Shown here: positions 1-7,900 of the stretch, one piece after another | Layout: every line of letters starts with the position of its first letter | Position numbering within the stretch: position 1 is the stretch's first letter | Source of the DNA: Oligoflexus sp. | GTDB taxonomy: Bacteria > Bdellovibrionota_B > Oligoflexia > Oligoflexales > Oligoflexaceae | NCBI GenBank assembly: GCA_014378195.1 | Contig: JACMOC010000007.1 | Span: forward strand, 1-64,000 | Reading direction: 5' to 3' | Length of the DNA stretch: 64,000 nt | Made by a program: the position numbers and the translations under genes | Notes under the pieces: generated by a model | What the model was told of the DNA's origin: nothing | Database searches by the model: none | What the model saw: the letters and a program-made list of their open reading frames with translations, nothing else

Positions 1-31
1 CAATGATAAGACCGCCGCGTCGGCTGCTTCC

Positions 32-1117
32 ATGAATCCGGATAACGAAAACCAGTCCTCCGAGGAATGTTGGGATCTCGGTGAGCCCAAGAATCTCTCC
101 AATGAAGACCTACTTTCCACCCTACGGCTCATATTCGGTTACAGTGAGGTCCTCAAACAAAACCTCCAAAATTCCTTTCATTTTCGTGCCAGCGAAGACA
201 TCGAGAAGATTAACAGAGCTGCTTGGCAGACCCTTACCGCCTGGGGTGGGCACACACCTGGTCCCGATCCTGTGCGAGATGCCAAGGTTTTTGACGCGGA
301 ACGCTTCATGGAAGCGTTTTCTCATGTCGCTCACGTGCAGATATCGCGGATCTGCAAAAACATGCAGTTTTTTGTACCTGTAGGTTTTGGATCCATCATC
401 GGTGACGAGGACTGTCTCCTCGATCTTTGTACCAGTGGTCTCGATTTCCTTCAGGCCACCACAAGGCCATCGAGTCTTGGGGTCCATTTATTCCCAAGTC
501 AGGTCGATGGGAAAGATTTCATTAATATCGATATACGCTCTCAAGGCGGGGACCTCGTAGGAGGGCTCGAGGCGGCCTTTGATAGTTTTTTCCATTCCCG
601 CAATCCTGTCCGCATACAAAGGGCATGCGAGAATTTACAGGCGCATTTTAGCCTCGATGTATGCCAAGGGCACGGTTTAACCTTCTCGGTGACTTTTCCC
701 GATCGCGCCAAACGCCTTCAGCCGACAAACCTCGCGCGGCGTGATGCACCGTCGACTGCGATCTTGCTTCTCGGCACTGATCCCAAGATTGAACGCATGA
801 TTCGGGACATGACGCGTGATGCGGATCTCGAGATCCTCACAGTGAATCAAATGCGAAGTGCTCTCCGTGTGTTCTCAGAGAAACAGCCTGAATTCGTGAT
901 GGTTGATGCGAGTGAGGATGGATGGGGGGCAGGCGAAATCATTGAGAGCATCCGGCAGCGAAACAAATCCTGTTTCATCGTGAGTCTTGTTCGTAAGGGG
1001 ATGGCCGACTACTCGGAATATCCCGGATCCGATCTGGTGCTTGAAAAACCCTTCAAAAAAGAGGATCTGCTTCGGAGCATCGGTGTGATCGGGCCCGGCA
1101 GTAGACGGCTGGCTTAA
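32..1117 (+). CDS. degenerate histidine kinase-like protein with C-terminal receiver domain
   Basis: The N-terminal part (about residues 20-45) looks like the first helix of a HisKA dimerisation domain, but the phospho-accepting His of the usual SHELRTPL motif is not there. Residues about 90-230 look like a worn HATPase fold ending in GLTFSVTFP. Residues about 240-355 form a receiver-like domain: MVDAS supplies the phosphorylatable Asp and EKPF the conserved Lys, but the N-terminal acidic pair is reduced to one Asp. It is probably a signalling adaptor rather than an active kinase; that is inference. The reading frame stays open from position 2 to the ATG at 32 and no clear ribosome binding site precedes that ATG, so the true start may lie upstream of the window. 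Confidence 0.7.
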   Translation: MNPDNENQSSEECWDLGEPKNLSNEDLLSTLRLIFGYSEVLKQNLQNSFHFRASEDIEKINRAAWQTLTAWGGHTPGPDPVRDAKVFDAERFMEAFSHVAHVQISRICKNMQFFVPVGFGSIIGDEDCLLDLCTSGLDFLQATTRPSSLGVHLFPSQVDGKDFINIDIRSQGGDLVGGLEAAFDSFFHSRNPVRIQRACENLQAHFSLDVCQGHGLTFSVTFPDRAKRLQPTNLARRDAPSTAILLLGTDPKIERMIRDMTRDADLEILTVNQMRSALRVFSEKQPEFVMVDASEDGWGAGEIIESIRQRNKSCFIVSLVRKGMADYSEYPGSDLVLEKPFKKEDLLRSIGVIGPGSRRLA

Positions 1118-1118
1118 A

Positions 1119-1436
1119 TCACGAGCTCATGCTTTCATCGACAAACGCCTGCAGTTTGTCGAGTCCTTTAAAGCCGGTGTACATGCCTTTTTTCTTTTTG
1201 TCCGCAAAAACGAAAAACACCGGGAGTACATCGGTGCCCGCGACTTCAAGCATCTCCGGATGATCGTCGATACAAATCTTGGCAAACGTCAGACCATGCA
1301 AATTATCCTTCGCGATTTTATCGGTCGCGGGCGTCGAGAGTTTGCAAATTCCACAGCTTTTTTTCCAGAGTTTGAGAAACACGGGCTTGCCGCCCGAGAG
1401 TTCGTCTTGCAGTTTTTCCGGGGTCCAGGCTTCCAT
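1119..1436 (-). CDS. thioredoxin-family protein (CGIC active site)
   Basis: A 105-residue single thioredoxin fold with the redox pair Cys28-Gly-Ile-Cys31 after a W-K-K strand end, and the cis-Pro region VLPVFFVF further on. I chose the ATG at 1436 because AAGGAG lies 7 bases upstream; an earlier ATG at 1484 would add 16 unconserved residues. There is no signal peptide, so it is predicted to be cytoplasmic. It probably acts as a thiol-disulfide reductant or co-chaperone. The active site CGIC differs from the CGPC of general thioredoxins, so its substrate may be specialised. It is convergent with the preceding gene, with stop codons one base apart. Confidence 0.85.
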   Translation of the reverse strand: MEAWTPEKLQDELSGGKPVFLKLWKKSCGICKLSTPATDKIAKDNLHGLTFAKICIDDHPEMLEVAGTDVLPVFFVFADKKKKGMYTGFKGLDKLQAFVDESMSS

Positions 1437-1527
1437 TAACGCTCCTTCAGTCTGAGGACAGAGGGGGAAAGCTATCAAAATCACGAGAGTCTATCAAGCA
1501 TCGTTCGTTAAGCTCAGGCCGCTATTT

Positions 1528-2157
1528 TCAAGGCGTGGCGCGGATTTGCGCATAGTGACTGCAGGCGGTCTTGTCTTCCAACTGGGCAGAAAGATTTAAC
1601 AAAGCCTTGGCCTGAGCGTCCGGTAGGGGGCAAAGGGCCTGGAACCGGCTGCAAGGGTGCCTGTATTGAAGTTGAACGGGGTAGGCCCCGGTATTGACGA
1701 CTTTGGCCGTCACGGTTTCAAAGACGACTTTGATCTGCTCACGGAAGGCCTTGAAGGCTTTTTCCTTCGCGGCAATATGATCTTTGATCGTAACGATCTG
1801 GGCATCGGTATCCCGGATCTCGTCATCCGCAGTATCGAGAGTATGACGGAGCCCCAGAACTTTTTCATCGAGTTCAGCGGCTGGGATTTTCTGAGCTTCG
1901 TTATGGGCCTCCAGTGTCTTGAGTTCGTGTGCAGTCAGTTTGCGTTTGGCCTTCATGGCGAAATTTGCCGCGCTAGTCGCATTAAGAGTGCCTTTAAGCA
2001 GATCGAGGTCATTCATAAAGCCTAGATAATTTCCGCTCATCTGCGCACGGCATAGTTCGCGCGCATCGACCTGGCCTTCGTCCGCAAATCCCTTGGCTTG
2101 CATAAATAGCAGAAAAATCAGCGTGGGCATGTTTAAAAACCGTGAGACTTTTGGCAT
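1528..2157 (-). CDS. secreted protein of unknown function with coiled-coil centre
   Basis: A 209-residue protein with a short basic N-terminus and a hydrophobic stretch (about residues 8-25) ending near GFADEG, a likely signal peptide. The middle (about residues 80-150) is rich in Glu, Lys, Ala and Asp and probably forms long helices or a coiled coil. Three Cys residues near the C-terminus could form disulfides. I do not recognise the family. The ATG at 2157 is chosen because TGAGGA lies just upstream; the open frame extends to 2214 but through the terminator hairpin of the upstream gene. It follows the subtilisin gene on the same strand and is separated from it by that terminator. Confidence 0.7.
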   Translation of the reverse strand: MPKVSRFLNMPTLIFLLFMQAKGFADEGQVDARELCRAQMSGNYLGFMNDLDLLKGTLNATSAANFAMKAKRKLTAHELKTLEAHNEAQKIPAAELDEKVLGLRHTLDTADDEIRDTDAQIVTIKDHIAAKEKAFKAFREQIKVVFETVTAKVVNTGAYPVQLQYRHPCSRFQALCPLPDAQAKALLNLSAQLEDKTACSHYAQIRATP

Positions 2158-2170
2158 CGCATTCCTCAGG

Positions 2171-2204
2171 AAGAAAAGGGGACGGATGTAAAACATCCGT
2201 CCCC
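2171..2204 (-). terminator. rho-independent terminator after the subtilisin gene
   Basis: A perfect 11-bp stem (GGGGACGGATG, 2178-2188, with 2194-2204) closes a TAAAA loop and is followed on the minus strand by a short T-rich run. It lies 18 bases past the stop of the subtilisin lipoprotein gene and immediately before the Shine-Dalgarno of the next gene. Confidence 0.8.
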
Positions 2205-2221
2205 GAAAGTACACGAGAAGA

Positions 2222-4321
2222 TTAATTACTCTGCCCTACGATTCTGAGACTATCGACGTCCCAGCCATCGAAGTTTACGGTTTGGTCACTTTTGATGCGC
2301 AGTCGGAGCTTAAAGCTTACTGCTGTTCCTATGAGATCCTTCAGGTTATAGGAAACGGTCGTCCAGTCACTGTTGCCATTCACCTTCCCTACTTCTTTCC
2401 AGGTGATCCCACTATCGGTACTGAGCTCGATATAGCCCCAGTCGTAGTCTTTTTCGAGTTGATACTTCGAGCGGATCTCGAGCACAAGATTTGCGTTGCC
2501 GAGCGCGATATCTTTGGAAACGACCGACTTATCGATGCTGTTTTCGTAGAGTCCATTGGGACTATCCGAAACAGTGGTAATGCCGTTGACCGTTGTTACT
2601 GCCCAGGGCGTTCCAAAGGCAGCCCAATCATTGGTCGCTCCATTATCTTCGGACCACAGGACAGCAACAGTTTTGAGTTTGAAAGAAATGCTGGCTGACA
2701 GCCCACTCAGGTTACCGACATTATCGGTGGCGCGTATCGTGATGAAACCAGCCCTATTGAGGGTCACTTCAGAGAGCGTGGCGGTGTATGCGGAAGCTAC
2801 CCTTTTGAAGTCGAGCATGCTCGTTGTTTCGGCTGCCGCCCATTCGTCCTCCGTTGTGATCGGAGTCGCACTCATTCGTATATTATAGCCTGAAGCTTCG
2901 CCCACTGTCCCATCATCACCGGTGAGATTCCAGGTGACAAAAATTGAATTGATGTTGGTATCCGTAACTGTGAATCCGGTAACCGGAGCAGGGGCAATGG
3001 TATCCGTCTCCATCGCGTTGCCAACATTAATTCGGCCGGAGATGACCTTGTCGATGAGGGCAGGCGTTTGCACGCTGGAGGCTAAAAGTTTGGCTCTGAT
3101 ATCGAGGGCTGGGATATTCGGGAAAACTGAGCGTATCAAGGCGAGCGCGCCGGTCACGTGTGGAGTCGCCATGGAAGTCCCGCTTTTAAGGGCATATAAT
3201 CCGCCTGGAACGGTGGAGAATATCTCTTCACCAGGCGCTGCGACGTCGACTGTTTTTGCGCCGAAGTTCGAAAAGGTCGAGAGTTGATCGCGGCGGTTGA
3301 TAGACGCTACCGAAATGATGTTAGGCAAATTATAATTTGAGGGATAATGTTCGCCGCTGTCGTTGTTTGCGCTTTCGTTGCCGGAAGCTGCCACGAAGAG
3401 GATGTTGGCATCAGCGGCTTTTTGAATCGAAGCAAAAATCGCATCCGAGTAGGCCCCGCCGCCCCAACTGTTGTTTGTGACAAAAACACCGAGTTTTGTC
3501 GCGTAATCCACGCCTTTAACAAGTATATCCGTCGTGGTTTCGCCCGCTGCCGAGAAGACCTTGATGGGGACCATGCTCACAGCCCAGTTCACGCCGGCAA
3601 CACCAACTCCATTATTGCCGACTCCACCGATCGTACCGGCTACGTGTGTCCCGTGACTGTTGTCATCCATGGGATCGTTATCATTGTTATAAAAGTCCCA
3701 ACCGTGCCAGTCATCGACAAAGCCATTGCCGTCGTCGTCGATGCCATTGGTGCGTTTGTCGTTGCCGTTGGCATCAAGTCCTGTTTCGCCAGGATTTGAC
3801 CAGACGTTGCTTGCGAGGTCGGGATGGTTATAGTCCATACCACTATCTATGATGCCGACTAGCACGTTTTTACTGCCGGTTGAGACGTCCCACGCTTTGG
3901 TGGCTCCAACATCGGCTCCGGCAACTCCACTTGATTGTCCGGTATTACTGAGCGCATAAAGCTTCGTAAAATCGAGGTCATTCGGCGTTTTTTCGTAGAG
4001 GTTATAAACCACGTTGGCCTCGACGGCCCTGACTCCGGGTGAAGCCGCAAGCTCATCCGCTTTTTTCTTGAGATCAAGATCATCTTTAAAACGAATCAGA
4101 TAACTGTCTTCGTTAAGCGCCTCGGAATCGCCCTGGCTCGATAACAAGCGTGCCTGAACCAGGGATCTCTGCATATTGGGTTTGAACGTGACGATGAGCT
4201 GGCGTTCCTGATGACTCTTCGAAAGATTGTATTTTTCTTTCTTGTCGTCTTTGGAACACGCTGACGCAAAGAGGGAGAGACCCGCAAACGCAACGGCGAT
4301 ACGCGAAAGCCTTGGTACCAT
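2222..4321 (-). CDS. subtilisin-like serine protease lipoprotein (S8)
   Basis: A 699-residue secreted protease. The N-terminus carries a signal peptide with lipobox ASAC (Cys22), so it should be lipid-anchored. An I9-like propeptide spans about residues 40-110. The S8 catalytic domain spans about 135-415, with Asp159 (IIDSG), His223 (NSHGTHVAG), oxyanion Asn315 (AASGN) and Ser383 (SGTSMATPH). A fibronectin-III-like domain follows (about 430-545), and then a C-terminal beta-sandwich (about 550-699) of the type found at the ends of secreted metalloproteases. An Asp/Asn-rich insert at about 183-220 may bind calcium. The ATG at 4321 has GAGGAA just upstream; the frame is open to 4498 but that extension would precede the signal peptide. 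It probably degrades external protein. Confidence 0.93.
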   Translation of the reverse strand: MVPRLSRIAVAFAGLSLFASACSKDDKKEKYNLSKSHQERQLIVTFKPNMQRSLVQARLLSSQGDSEALNEDSYLIRFKDDLDLKKKADELAASPGVRAVEANVVYNLYEKTPNDLDFTKLYALSNTGQSSGVAGADVGATKAWDVSTGSKNVLVGIIDSGMDYNHPDLASNVWSNPGETGLDANGNDKRTNGIDDDGNGFVDDWHGWDFYNNDNDPMDDNSHGTHVAGTIGGVGNNGVGVAGVNWAVSMVPIKVFSAAGETTTDILVKGVDYATKLGVFVTNNSWGGGAYSDAIFASIQKAADANILFVAASGNESANNDSGEHYPSNYNLPNIISVASINRRDQLSTFSNFGAKTVDVAAPGEEIFSTVPGGLYALKSGTSMATPHVTGALALIRSVFPNIPALDIRAKLLASSVQTPALIDKVISGRINVGNAMETDTIAPAPVTGFTVTDTNINSIFVTWNLTGDDGTVGEASGYNIRMSATPITTEDEWAAAETTSMLDFKRVASAYTATLSEVTLNRAGFITIRATDNVGNLSGLSASISFKLKTVAVLWSEDNGATNDWAAFGTPWAVTTVNGITTVSDSPNGLYENSIDKSVVSKDIALGNANLVLEIRSKYQLEKDYDWGYIELSTDSGITWKEVGKVNGNSDWTTVSYNLKDLIGTAVSFKLRLRIKSDQTVNFDGWDVDSLRIVGQSN

Positions 4322-4670
4322 AATTTCCTCGTGTCGAAGGCAATATGAAGCGTCACTCGTTTCGGAGTGCCTAATGGGGTTCAATGAGTTTCGGAGCTGT
4401 ATCGGAGTGACAAACTGAAAGCTGCGGCGACCGGGGTTCAAGCCTACAGAATATTCAGAGTTTTGCGATAAAAGCGAAAATTGGTGTTCTATGTTCATTA
4501 TACGGCGACACCTTCGCCGGTGTCTACGAACCGGGCATCCATCGCATTTTTTCGTGGGATTGAAATCTGACTTCAGAGAAGATCGGGGATCGGCCCCCGC
4601 ATTTTTGCCCTTGACGTGGGCCTCAATTCGTCACAAGTTGGTTTTCTTATCTTTGCCGGGGGAACACCGC

Positions 4671-5012
4671 ATGTCGTCAGGAAAATATCCGAGTATTACC
4701 GTCGAAGAACTTTACCAAATTTCTCAAAATGCCGGTCCTTTTCATCTGTTGGACGTACGGGAAGACGATGAGTTTGCGGAGTATCACGCGACAATAAGCC
4801 GTTCATTGCCGCTCAGTCGCCTGATGGAAGGTCGTGCCCAGGATGAGCTGCGAATGCCCAAGGACGAACCTGTCTACCTCATCTGTCGTTCGGGGCGTCG
4901 CTCTTTGACCGCCTGTGATCTTTTGCATCATCAGGGATTCACTAAGCTCGTGAATGTGACCGGAGGTATGGAAGCCTGGGTGGCTGCTGGATTGGCGCAT
5001 GCTCGCGGCTAG
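4671..5012 (+). CDS. single-domain rhodanese-like sulfurtransferase
   Basis: A 113-residue protein made of one rhodanese domain. The active-site loop reads CRSGRRS with catalytic Cys72, followed by the usual helix. The N-terminal part has the LLDVRE and S-R-S-LPLS elements of the fold. It probably carries a persulfide on Cys72 in sulfur transfer. The start at 4671 is supported by GGGGGA about 8 bases upstream; the frame continues open to 4491, but that part has no rhodanese similarity and overlaps the promoter region of the divergent protease gene. Confidence 0.88.
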   Translation: MSSGKYPSITVEELYQISQNAGPFHLLDVREDDEFAEYHATISRSLPLSRLMEGRAQDELRMPKDEPVYLICRSGRRSLTACDLLHHQGFTKLVNVTGGMEAWVAAGLAHARG

Positions 5013-5047
5013 ATTTGCACCCCGTGAAGTCGCGCTCCTCACGAGCC

Positions 5048-6973
5048 CTACCCAAACTTCTTAAGCCTTTCCGTCTTTGGCTTCTCACTGCAAACCGGAA
5101 CATCGATATAAAAGGAGAAGGGGCTGTAGGGGCTTTCTCTACTCTCGTCAAGGTGAATGCTGATGTTGCCTCCCTCTTGAACGAGAAAGGACCGGATCGC
5201 ATCCATCCCCACACCACGACCCGATATAGAGCTGCCGCTCTCGGCTGTTGAGAGACCAGGCTGGAAGATAAGGTCTGCTATATCTTGATCGGTGTACGTG
5301 CGGTCTGCTTCCGCTGATCCCAATTCGATGGCTCGTTTTAAGATCTTGGAAAGAGCGAGGCCTTTGCCGTCATCTTTATAAATGATGCGATAATGTTCGC
5401 CATTCCGATCGGTTCGAATCGAAATCTGTCCACGTGGCGATTTGCCGCGCGTTTCGCGTTCCTCCTTCGTCTCAATGCCATGATCGATCGAATTGCGGAA
5501 GAGATGGACAAACACTTTGCGAAGAGCGATCCGGCTCTCCTCATCAATTTGAATATCAACTTCGTTAATATAGAGGCTGGGCTGCAATTTGCCCAATTCA
5601 TCAGCGAGCTTACGCAGCATGCTGATTTCATCCACCACGATTTTGTCCAGAGTTGTGGCAAACAGCGCGCGTATCTCGTTCAGCGCATTCAAAGCCGAAC
5701 CCATATCACTGCGCATATAAGCCGTTTCAATATCCTTCGTGAGCCCCAATACAACTTGCGGATCGACTGAGACGCGGTTGGGTGAGGTTCGGCGCGTATA
5801 GACTTTCTGCAGAAGGTTGCGATAGTTTCTTAAGGCAACGTCACACGCATGAAACGATGGTTCGTTCCGTAGATAGAGAACGTTCTTGGAGCCTACGAAG
5901 CGCGTTTCGAGATCGACGAGGCATTGGTGAAGTTCCTCGAGTTGGTACCCACCGGCCATACCCTTCAAGGTGTGAATATTTTGGGCATTTACGACTGAAT
6001 TTTGAGGCTTGTCCGTAGACCACTGGCGTCCTTCCGTAATCAAAGCCTCCATCATGGCGAAAAATTCCCAGATTTTTTTCGGGCTGTTGCTTGTGAGCTC
6101 CAGGAGGCGTTTGGCATCTTCATTACGCGCTTTGGCATCTTCTTCCAAACACTTGAGAGCGGTTACGTCATCGAGGTGGAGGAGTACGGTGTGGACAATA
6201 CCGTCATCGCCATGCAGAGCTTTCCACGCGGCGTTGACAACGATGAGATCACGTTCGCGCACCATGTGAAATGTTTTGGGAAGACCCAGACTATGATAAT
6301 CCCAGTGAAGGATGGTAGAGCCGAGGGCGTTTTTTAACATCGCATGGATTTCGGCCAAAACCGTGGATTTAAGGTCGCTTGATCGCCAAATCGAGGACAA
6401 GGCATCGGCGTTCTCGTGAGTAGGAAGAAGATTCGAATAGAGGCCCTCTGCCGAAAGCTCGCTCCTGGTGTTAAGGCGAATGAGATAGAGGCCATGGTGC
6501 GTGTGTTCAGCGAAAATTTCTGCATCGCGGCGCAGAGCAGCGAATGCCTTATCTTTATTTTCAAGCTTATTTTGAAGTTCAAACATGCTTAGCCAAAGCC
6601 GAGCTTTACCAACATACCACAGCAGTGCAATGTCTGCGCTCATGAGGAACAGGGCGCTGAATACGGAAAGTCTATCACCAAGCAGGAAACTCTGACCGAT
6701 GATGAGGGCGCACATGATGCCAAGTTCGCGGAAAAAGGTCCTAGGCGCGACTTTCGCAGCACCTGCATAAATCAAGGCAAAGAGTGACGCCAGCTGGTAG
6801 GTGCTACTGGCGTCGAGAGAACCATAACCACGGGCACAGACGAGACCGCCTATGGCGCCAAAAGCAAAGCCCCGTGCGAGCGTATTGCGCAGCGTATTTT
6901 GCTCAAGCCACTCGATAAACGAGGTTTGGTTGAACCCAGCAGCCATGGATTTTATGTTTTGTATGAAAGACAT
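5048..6973 (-). CDS. membrane-bound CheA-like histidine kinase with HPt domain
   Basis: A 641-residue protein. About residues 35-125 contain several hydrophobic membrane segments. A linker and a PAS-like region follow (about 145-275). An HPt domain has the phospho-accepting His334 in HTLKGMAGG. A CheA-type HATPase has its N-box at about 489-499 (HLFRNSIDHGIE), then DDGKGL, and SGRGVGMDAIR near the end. There is no HisKA domain and no C-terminal CheW-like domain, so it is a CheA-type phosphorelay kinase without chemotaxis coupling. The start at 6973 follows GGGGAGGA. No partner response regulator is adjacent; the degenerate receiver protein at 32-1117 is the nearest candidate. Confidence 0.85.
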   Translation of the reverse strand: MSFIQNIKSMAAGFNQTSFIEWLEQNTLRNTLARGFAFGAIGGLVCARGYGSLDASSTYQLASLFALIYAGAAKVAPRTFFRELGIMCALIIGQSFLLGDRLSVFSALFLMSADIALLWYVGKARLWLSMFELQNKLENKDKAFAALRRDAEIFAEHTHHGLYLIRLNTRSELSAEGLYSNLLPTHENADALSSIWRSSDLKSTVLAEIHAMLKNALGSTILHWDYHSLGLPKTFHMVRERDLIVVNAAWKALHGDDGIVHTVLLHLDDVTALKCLEEDAKARNEDAKRLLELTSNSPKKIWEFFAMMEALITEGRQWSTDKPQNSVVNAQNIHTLKGMAGGYQLEELHQCLVDLETRFVGSKNVLYLRNEPSFHACDVALRNYRNLLQKVYTRRTSPNRVSVDPQVVLGLTKDIETAYMRSDMGSALNALNEIRALFATTLDKIVVDEISMLRKLADELGKLQPSLYINEVDIQIDEESRIALRKVFVHLFRNSIDHGIETKEERETRGKSPRGQISIRTDRNGEHYRIIYKDDGKGLALSKILKRAIELGSAEADRTYTDQDIADLIFQPGLSTAESGSSISGRGVGMDAIRSFLVQEGGNISIHLDESRESPYSPFSFYIDVPVCSEKPKTERLKKFG

Positions 6974-7080
6974 CGCTGTCCTCCCCACGTGTCCAAACTT
7001 ACTTAGAGTAAGAATGGTTTGTTAGGTGTCTTATTCTCAAGATCGGCTTTTGGAAGGAGAGTCTTGAATGTAGGGGAAGG

Positions 7081-7123
7081 AAAAAAAGCAAGCGATTCGC
7101 CAGGCGAAAATGCCTGGCGAATC
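7081..7123 (-). terminator. rho-independent terminator of the alaS-xthA operon
   Basis: A perfect 12-bp stem (GATTCGCCAGGC 7094-7105 with 7112-7123) and a 6-base loop, followed on the minus strand by GCTTGC and a run of seven T (7087-7081). It begins 7 bases past the xthA stop codon. Confidence 0.9.
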
Positions 7124-7129
7124 AACGCT

Positions 7130-7900
7130 TTACGATGGGAAAACATCGCCTAGTTCGACCACGACCGGACAATGATCCGAGCCATGGACATTCGGTAGGA
7201 TGTGAGCGCCCTTCAAGTGAGGGACCAGGACCCCCGAAACACAGAAGTAATCGATCCGCCAACCCACATTTCGTTCGCGGGCAGCCGTGCGGTAGCTCCA
7301 CCAGGTGTAATGGTGGGGATCCTTGTTGAAATGCCGGAAGCTGTCGACAAAACCGGCTTCAATAATTTTATTGAAGCTCGCCCGTTCCTCGAGCGTAAAC
7401 CCTGCGCTTTTCGTGTTCGTTTTGGGGTTAGTCAAATCGATTTCGGTATGAGCAACATTGAGGTCACCGCAGAAAATCACCGGTTTAATTTTTTCAAGCG
7501 CCCTTATATAATTCAAGAAGTCGACGTCCCACTCCTGATGACGATAGGGCAAACGCCGGAGGTCATCCTGAGAATTGGGGGTATAGACGGTCACGACAAA
7601 AACCTTGTCAAATTCGGCCGTGATCACACGCCCTTCTTTGTCATGTTTATCGATGCCGATACCATAGGTGACGTTGATCGCCGGGAAACGCGAAAAAATC
7701 GCGGTTCCGGAATAACCCTTCTTTTCGGCGCTATTCCACCACATATGATAGCCAGGCAGATCGAGATCGACCTGCTCGGCCATAGCTTTGGTCTCTTGCA
7801 GACACAGAATGTCGGGCATTTCGTCCTGGAAAAAATCCAGGAAGCCTTTTTTCATGACGGCTCGGATTCCGTTCACATTCCACGAGATGATTTTAGTCAT
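7130..7900 (-). CDS. xthA: exodeoxyribonuclease III / AP endonuclease
   Basis: A 256-residue member of the exonuclease-endonuclease-phosphatase family, close to the usual ExoIII length. Visible motifs are the N-terminal [15 protein letters not shown] (metal-binding Glu), [13 protein letters not shown] (catalytic Asp and Asn), RIDYF and GSDHCPV (catalytic His). It cuts DNA at abasic sites in base-excision repair. The start codon overlaps the alaS stop codon by four bases (ATGA), so translation is probably coupled to alaS. An nth gene elsewhere in the window acts in the same repair pathway. Confidence 0.95.
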   Translation of the reverse strand: MTKIISWNVNGIRAVMKKGFLDFFQDEMPDILCLQETKAMAEQVDLDLPGYHMWWNSAEKKGYSGTAIFSRFPAINVTYGIGIDKHDKEGRVITAEFDKVFVVTVYTPNSQDDLRRLPYRHQEWDVDFLNYIRALEKIKPVIFCGDLNVAHTEIDLTNPKTNTKSAGFTLEERASFNKIIEAGFVDSFRHFNKDPHHYTWWSYRTAARERNVGWRIDYFCVSGVLVPHLKGAHILPNVHGSDHCPVVVELGDVFPS

